A stretch of 64,000 nucleotides of DNA from positions 94,608,850 to 94,672,849 of the forward strand of contig CM075770.1 of assembly GCA_037974665.1 (NCBI GenBank), in the 5' to 3' direction. This DNA comes from Ehretia macrophylla. Its lineage: Eukaryota; Streptophyta; Magnoliopsida; Boraginales; Ehretiaceae. The position numbers and the translations under genes were made by a program. The notes under the pieces are model-generated. The model was not told where the DNA came from. It made no database searches and saw nothing but the letters and a program-made list of their open reading frames with translations. Positions 59,452-64,000 of the stretch are shown one piece after another (position 1 is the stretch's first letter; every line of letters starts with the position of its first letter).

Positions 59452-59822
59452 TGAGAATCATAAGATTTTATTTTAAAATCAATTGATGATAAGAAGTATA
59501 ATTAATGATATTATATATTTGGAGTTTTATAATTTTTCTAGTTGAGAAGGATTATATATTCTAACACCTCCTCTTACGTATGATCCGGTGAGAATCGAGA
59601 ACCAAGAGCTGAAATAAGGGTGCATGAGTTAGCAAGACCGAGACGAAAATAGATGGGTCACACCTAGACGAAAATGACTGAACCGAAGACCTAACTTTAA
59701 TTCCATGTTAAAAAACATAAGATTTCATCCTAAAACTAATTGGTGTTAAAAGGAATAGCCCAAAAATATAGTGGGTTTTGAATTGGTAATTTTTTATATA
59801 TGGAAGGAATATATATTACAAT
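59452..59822 (-). mobile_element. TRIM (terminal-repeat retrotransposon in miniature), 371 bases
   Basis: Direct repeats 59452-59566 and 59706-59822 are about 115 bases each and flank 139 bases. In minus sense the LTR begins TGTTAGAATATATA (or TGTAATATATATTCC) and ends in TTAACA/TTCTCA. The right LTR is followed by TGGAATTAAAG (59705-59695), a decayed TGGTATCAGAG primer site, and the left LTR is preceded by the polypurine run AAGAGGAGG (59575-59567). These are the four parts of a TRIM. No coding capacity. A clear target duplication was not found. Confidence 0.7.
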
Positions 59823-61053
59823 ATCTTAAATATCTCTTACTTGGTGGCAGATCCTTAGCATAGTAAGTGAATTAGCATAAATAAGAAGATAACAGTTCAT
59901 GAATAATTAGACAACGTCACAAATATATATCCTTACTTAATGAAAAAATTAGACAACTATTATAACTCTGCAAGCATAAATGCATTGTGGACATGAAATT
60001 GAAATGATCCCTCCTAATCTTTGGATTGTTGCTTTGTTTCTTATAGCAAGGCTTTTTCTCATTCAGGAGTAAATCAATTTTGCATTTTTCCTATGACCCA
60101 AAAGAGATATTCCATTTTTCCCACCTCTAATTGTAAATGATTTAACTCTTCTGATGATACTTCTTTAGTTTGTTCGAGTAAATAAAAATTTTCAAGGCAC
60201 CATTCCCCCAACTCGAAAAGAATTGTCTCCTTTTCTAATTCTTTCGATGAGGTGAATTATGAGAATCAGATTTGATCATTTAAAATTTTAGTTGTTGATT
60301 ATATTTGAACTTCAAACTAATAAATTTGCATTTCACTCTTGTCTAAATATTGAAATTCAAAACAAATGGTAGATTTGTTTCTCTCCTTTGTTGAATTTTC
60401 AAAATTTCAGTCAAAAATTGCTAAGTTGGAATTCCATTCTAACGAAGGATTCAACTCCATTTATGAAAAAGCCCCTCCCAAAAAAGAAGAAAAGATAAAA
60501 AGAAATTCAGAAAAGGGAAAACCATGGAAAGCCCACCGGCCGCCAAGAAGACGAAGAAGAAAATTAAACTTCGTACACAGCATAATATGTAACAAAAGTT
60601 TGAAGAAGCACTCGTGACATGCCAAAAGATCAAGCCCTTGATTTGGTTGACTTAATATAATAGGGCAAAGTAAACAAGAAGGAACTCAAATAGAACACAA
60701 TGCAATTTGAAATATTTAGATGTTGTCAAAGGTCCTGCAATGCCCATCTCTTCCAGATCGATCATACATATAGTATAGAACTTTAGTATTATTTTAAGGT
60801 TATGTAGGAACTAGCTTTATTGACTATCACCTGTCTTGGATAGTAGATTGTGCATTGTGTGTTCGCAGTTTCTCTCTCTCATTTTTTGTTTAGCTAACGA
60901 GCAATTTATTTTACATAAATATTAGAATTAACTCAAAGTTATACATTTTATGATGTAGTGATGTGTATTAATATGAAACAGATAGTAGCGTGACAATATT
61001 TGTTTTCCACAATCTTCATATGCTCTGTAGCTAGAAAATGCCTTTGGAGTTTA
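59823..61053. other. Unassigned intergenic DNA
   Basis: No gene was recognised. The short basic frame at 60366-60617 (ends PPRRRRRKLNFVHSI) has no family features. Confidence 0.4.
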
Positions 61054-61056
61054 TGT

Positions 61057-61925
61057 TGTTGGTATTGGATCTTACCCAAGTTGTGTCGCTAATATCAACT
61101 CAGTTTAAAGGTATCTCACTTAGTTTAAACCCAACAAAAGGTGAATGAGAAACTGAGATACTATATGGAAGAACCGGACAAGTAAAGGACACGCAGCCGG
61201 TCAAGCTGATCAAACGACTAGGATCAACTGGCTTGTCCAGACAGGACTGGTTGAGCAAGCCGGTCATGTAGTTTGATCGACTCTTTCGACCGGCATGTCC
61301 AGAAGGCATCGGACGAGCAGGCTGGTCGAATGGATCGACCAGCACAGTCATCTAGCTTGTCCAGAAGGAAACGGACTAGCAAGCTGGTCGAGTAGATCGA
61401 CCGATCCGCTTGACTAATTTTTCGCAGAAGCACCAACGGGAAGAAAATCTTCCAAGATTCACAACACTTCATGAATGGTTGCATAGGCATCTATTTATTT
61501 CTATAAATACTAGGCCTCTAAACCTGTTTTGGCAATTCATTTTTGCATTGTTTGCAATCCTTATGCTGCATTAACACATCCAAAAAATTTAAAAATACAT
61601 TGAGAGAGAAAATCAAGCTTTTGAAGGTTCGCATTTTCTTACAATTTGGAGTGCTCCTATTGTAAGAATTCCACTGTTGAATTGTGGAAGACAATCGCTA
61701 AGAGTTCGTAAGTACCATAGCGGGATGATATTGTCTTAAAGAAACTGAACATTCAGGCCTCGATGATTTATCTTTCAAATTTTCTACTTTATATATTCAA
61801 GTAAGTTATTGTTTAGATACTTTAGTTACTTTAATCATATTCGTTCTTTTTAATACACAATCTAGATTATATGTGTAAATACATGATCTTGATTGTATTT
61901 TTATTTATAATTGATCTCAGTTACA
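61057..61925 (+). repeat. LTR H, plus orientation, solo or truncated
   Basis: It begins TGTTGGTATTGG and ends near GATCTCAGTTACA. It has a TATA box CTATAAATAC at 61501-61510, a start-region like stretch, and an upstream GC-rich block (61190-61415) of roughly three repeats with GGTCGA, ATCGACC and CTTGTCCAGA phrases. U5-like text (GGATGATATTGTCTTAAAG) follows. No internal region is adjacent. Ends are tentative; possible TATGT/TGTGT flanks differ in one base. Confidence 0.5.
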
Positions 61926-61933
61926 TGTGTCCT

Positions 61934-62670
61934 CCGGAAGTTATCCACTTGACCACATGAGCGACCCACAAGTGTAACAACCAATACACCATGTATTACT
62001 GTACTCACAGATTCAGGATGATCAACCTGGATCATTCTAAGGGAGTGATTATTGTATAGATTCCTTATTACATATGTATGTCCCTTCTAACAAAGTCCAG
62101 ACACCCAAATCACAGAGCTGTTGACCCATATATAAGATCTCACCCATAAGGACTCAAAGTGCAAGAACTTGAATTCGCCAGTTCATCCACATATGCTCAA
62201 GATTGAGAGCAATGACCCACTTAGAAGTATGTAGGTATAGGTGACCTCTTTCTTCGATAGTACATATTTAGAGTATCACACCTAGGTGGTCCGTCTAATA
62301 CATACACATGCATAAGTGAATTAAGTCTGGAACCCTATCCATGACCAAGGCAGATCACCCTATTGTAAAGGGAACTTATTCACAATAACTTCTACCATAA
62401 TAGAGTGTCCAACTCTACTACCTAGTTATGGACTATATAGTTATGCTTGATAAGTACCCATGACTTAGACGTTCTGTACGTAACCACCACGTACGTAAGT
62501 CAACACTTGAAAAAAGGACCTTACATACACATATATATATATAATAACTGTCAACCACATAAGAGAGAAACATGCTCATAAAAGTAAGATGACAGTAATT
62601 ATGCGTTGTAAACATTCAGATATATCAATGACAATGTGCTAGTGGTCTTTTGGGCATACTATTCCCAATA
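61934..62670 (-). repeat. 3' LTR of element G, truncated
   Basis: In minus sense it starts TATTGGGAATAG (expected TGTTGGG) at 62670 and aligns base for base with the E LTR (40260-40985), ending at TCCGGA where LTR H begins. The rest of the LTR, including the TATA box, is missing. Confidence 0.8.
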
Positions 62671-64000
62671 GACTCCCACTTGCACGAAAGAGCACTAAGT
62701 CACTCTACGTAACAACTTAACCCCCACTGACTCAATATCTACATAAGAGATCTTCTTCGAAAGAGTTTTATCAAGAGGATCTACTAAGTCACTCGCAAAG
62801 GCAACTCAAACTATCACTATGTCTCCTTTCTGGACGTATCCCCAGAGTAAGTGATATATTCTCTCAAAGTGTTTACCTTTCTTATGATTCCTTTACTCTT
62901 TATTCAAGTGCTAGTTTATTATATATTCAGCCTGGTAGACTAACATATAGTCTTTCATTTTCTGAAGATACTTGAATATATGTTATACCACTACCTAGTG
63001 ATCATGTCCTATGTTTGACTGTAGTCTTGGTTTAATACTCAACATGATGAATATGAGACTGCCAATTGCTAGCACACATGGAATCCGTCTTATGCCTACT
63101 TTCTTATCAGATATTTCAGGGCACTGATATTTGGAAAGCGTAACTCCAAGCTGGAAGGACAACAAACCCTTTCTGGAGTTTTACATGTTAAACTTAACCA
63201 ATATCTTCTCACATATGTAGCTTGGGATAACGCTGGTTCCTTGTTTTAGTAATCTCGTATGATTTTAATCCCTAAAACACAACTAGCTTCTCTTAAGTCC
63301 TACATTAACGATTTGAGAAGACAGCCAAACTTCTTTAGATGACGACATCCTTACAACGTCCCCAATTAGTAGGATGTAATCCACATGAAGACAAGTAATA
63401 CAACAGCGTTACTATTCCTTTTCTTGTACATGCATGGATCATCAATGTTTTGCTCAAAATCAAAGACTTTGACTGTTACATTGAATGGAATATTCCAAGT
63501 CCTAGATTCTTGCTTAAATCCACAGATGGACCTCTAAAGCTTATTGACCAAATTCTTTTGGCATTTCGCAATGGATTTGCTTGGTTTCTTTATATAGATG
63601 CCTACGTTAGGATTTCCATAAAGGAATACAATCCTGACGATCATTTGGCATATCTCGTAGTCACAATAACAAGTGATGGCTAAGAGAATACTTATGGACT
63701 TTTAGCATGGCTACTAGTGGGAAAATCTCCTCACAGTCGATACCCTCTTTAGAGTGTATTCTTTCACCACGAGCCTAGTTATCCTGTCCATTCATCTCTT
63801 ACTCTTGTAGACCCATTTGCACACCTAGGTTTTACCCTTTCCAAGTATAACTACAATATCATAGACTAAATTGGAATACGCGAACCCCAACTCAAATTTC
63901 ATTGCCTTGTGCCAATGGTTAAGATCTACGTCCGTTACTGCTTCACCGTTACTAGTGGATTTGTCAACTTGATTGGAGACTGCCTTGAAAGGCTCTCTAT
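62671..64000 (-). pseudogene. Element G copia RT and RNase H (same family as E), runs off the window
   Basis: From the right edge minus-strand frames give VDLNHWHKAMKFELGFAYSN, then KVFDFEQNIDDPCMYKKRN (parallel to AVKAFDFEQNVDEPCM of E) and, after many breaks, VDPLDKTLSKKISYVD near the end. The polypurine tract CAAGTGGGAGTC (62682-62671) precedes the LTR. Stops and shifts occur every 20-60 codons, and it is more decayed than E. Confidence 0.8.

Noticed and set aside
60366-60617. 83-codon frame with an Arg/Lys-rich stretch
   Set aside because: AT-rich context, no homology recognised, no promoter or conserved motif; probably chance.
61190-61415. CRISPR-like or satellite array
   Set aside because: About three imperfect repeats within an LTR; unequal spacing and plant context exclude CRISPR, and copy number is too low for a satellite.

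Overview
The window is nuclear DNA of a flowering plant, probably a eudicot. It is AT-rich, carries Ty3/gypsy and Ty1/copia elements of plant lineages (Athila/Tat, Tekay/Del, long-LTR copia) and plant-type MITEs, and has one intact intron-less plant gene. No bacterial, organellar, CRISPR or phage signal was seen. About the first 51 kb is LTR retrotransposons nested inside one another. The last 12.6 kb is gene-bearing intergenic DNA with small MITEs, one host gene and further retroelement fragments.

Elements are named A to I and X, Y, Z here. Inferred order of insertion from the outside in: I (LTR element with a PF04195-type protein, 48072-51398) was entered by copia F (5' LTR 46208-48071, gag to about 43.5 kb). 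Copia E apparently lies in F (pol end and 3' LTR, 39104 to about 42.3 kb). Athila-type gypsy C (minus strand, 16546-39103) entered the reverse transcriptase of E. C was entered at four or more places. A gag-only element D (23468-29967) lies in its gag. A 3.9-kb solo LTR X (31670-37954) lies in its 5' LTR, and X itself carries solo LTR Y (32806-35241). Gypsy A (3' LTR 15313-16545) lies in its 3' LTR. A was entered by the Tekay/Del element B (minus strand, about 1230-11724), and the 3' LTR of B by solo LTR Z (2078-4591). Target-site duplications, or an uninterrupted second copy of the target, support Y, X, Z and D directly. Junction sequence supports A, B, C and F. The placement of E is weaker.

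The left edge is odd. Bases 1-1234 repeat the A-LTR/C-LTR junction of 15438-16674, then join the LTR of B at a 5-base microhomology. This is best explained by an old tandem or segmental duplication whose upstream copy lies left of the window.

No retroelement in the window looks autonomous. Pol frames carry many stops and changed catalytic residues, many of them G-to-A on the coding strand, as expected from decay of methylated DNA. Right of 51.4 kb are four MITE or fold-back elements, a second PF04195-type fragment, a host gene for a 444-residue multi-pass membrane protein (56274-57608, minus), a 371-bp TRIM, a solo or truncated LTR H and a second copy (G) of the E copia family. Items most worth a second look are a 46-codon membrane ORF in the 3' region of C, the duplication junction, the RT-less element D, recurrent GC-rich palindromes in several LTR families, and a 55-bp perfect hairpin.
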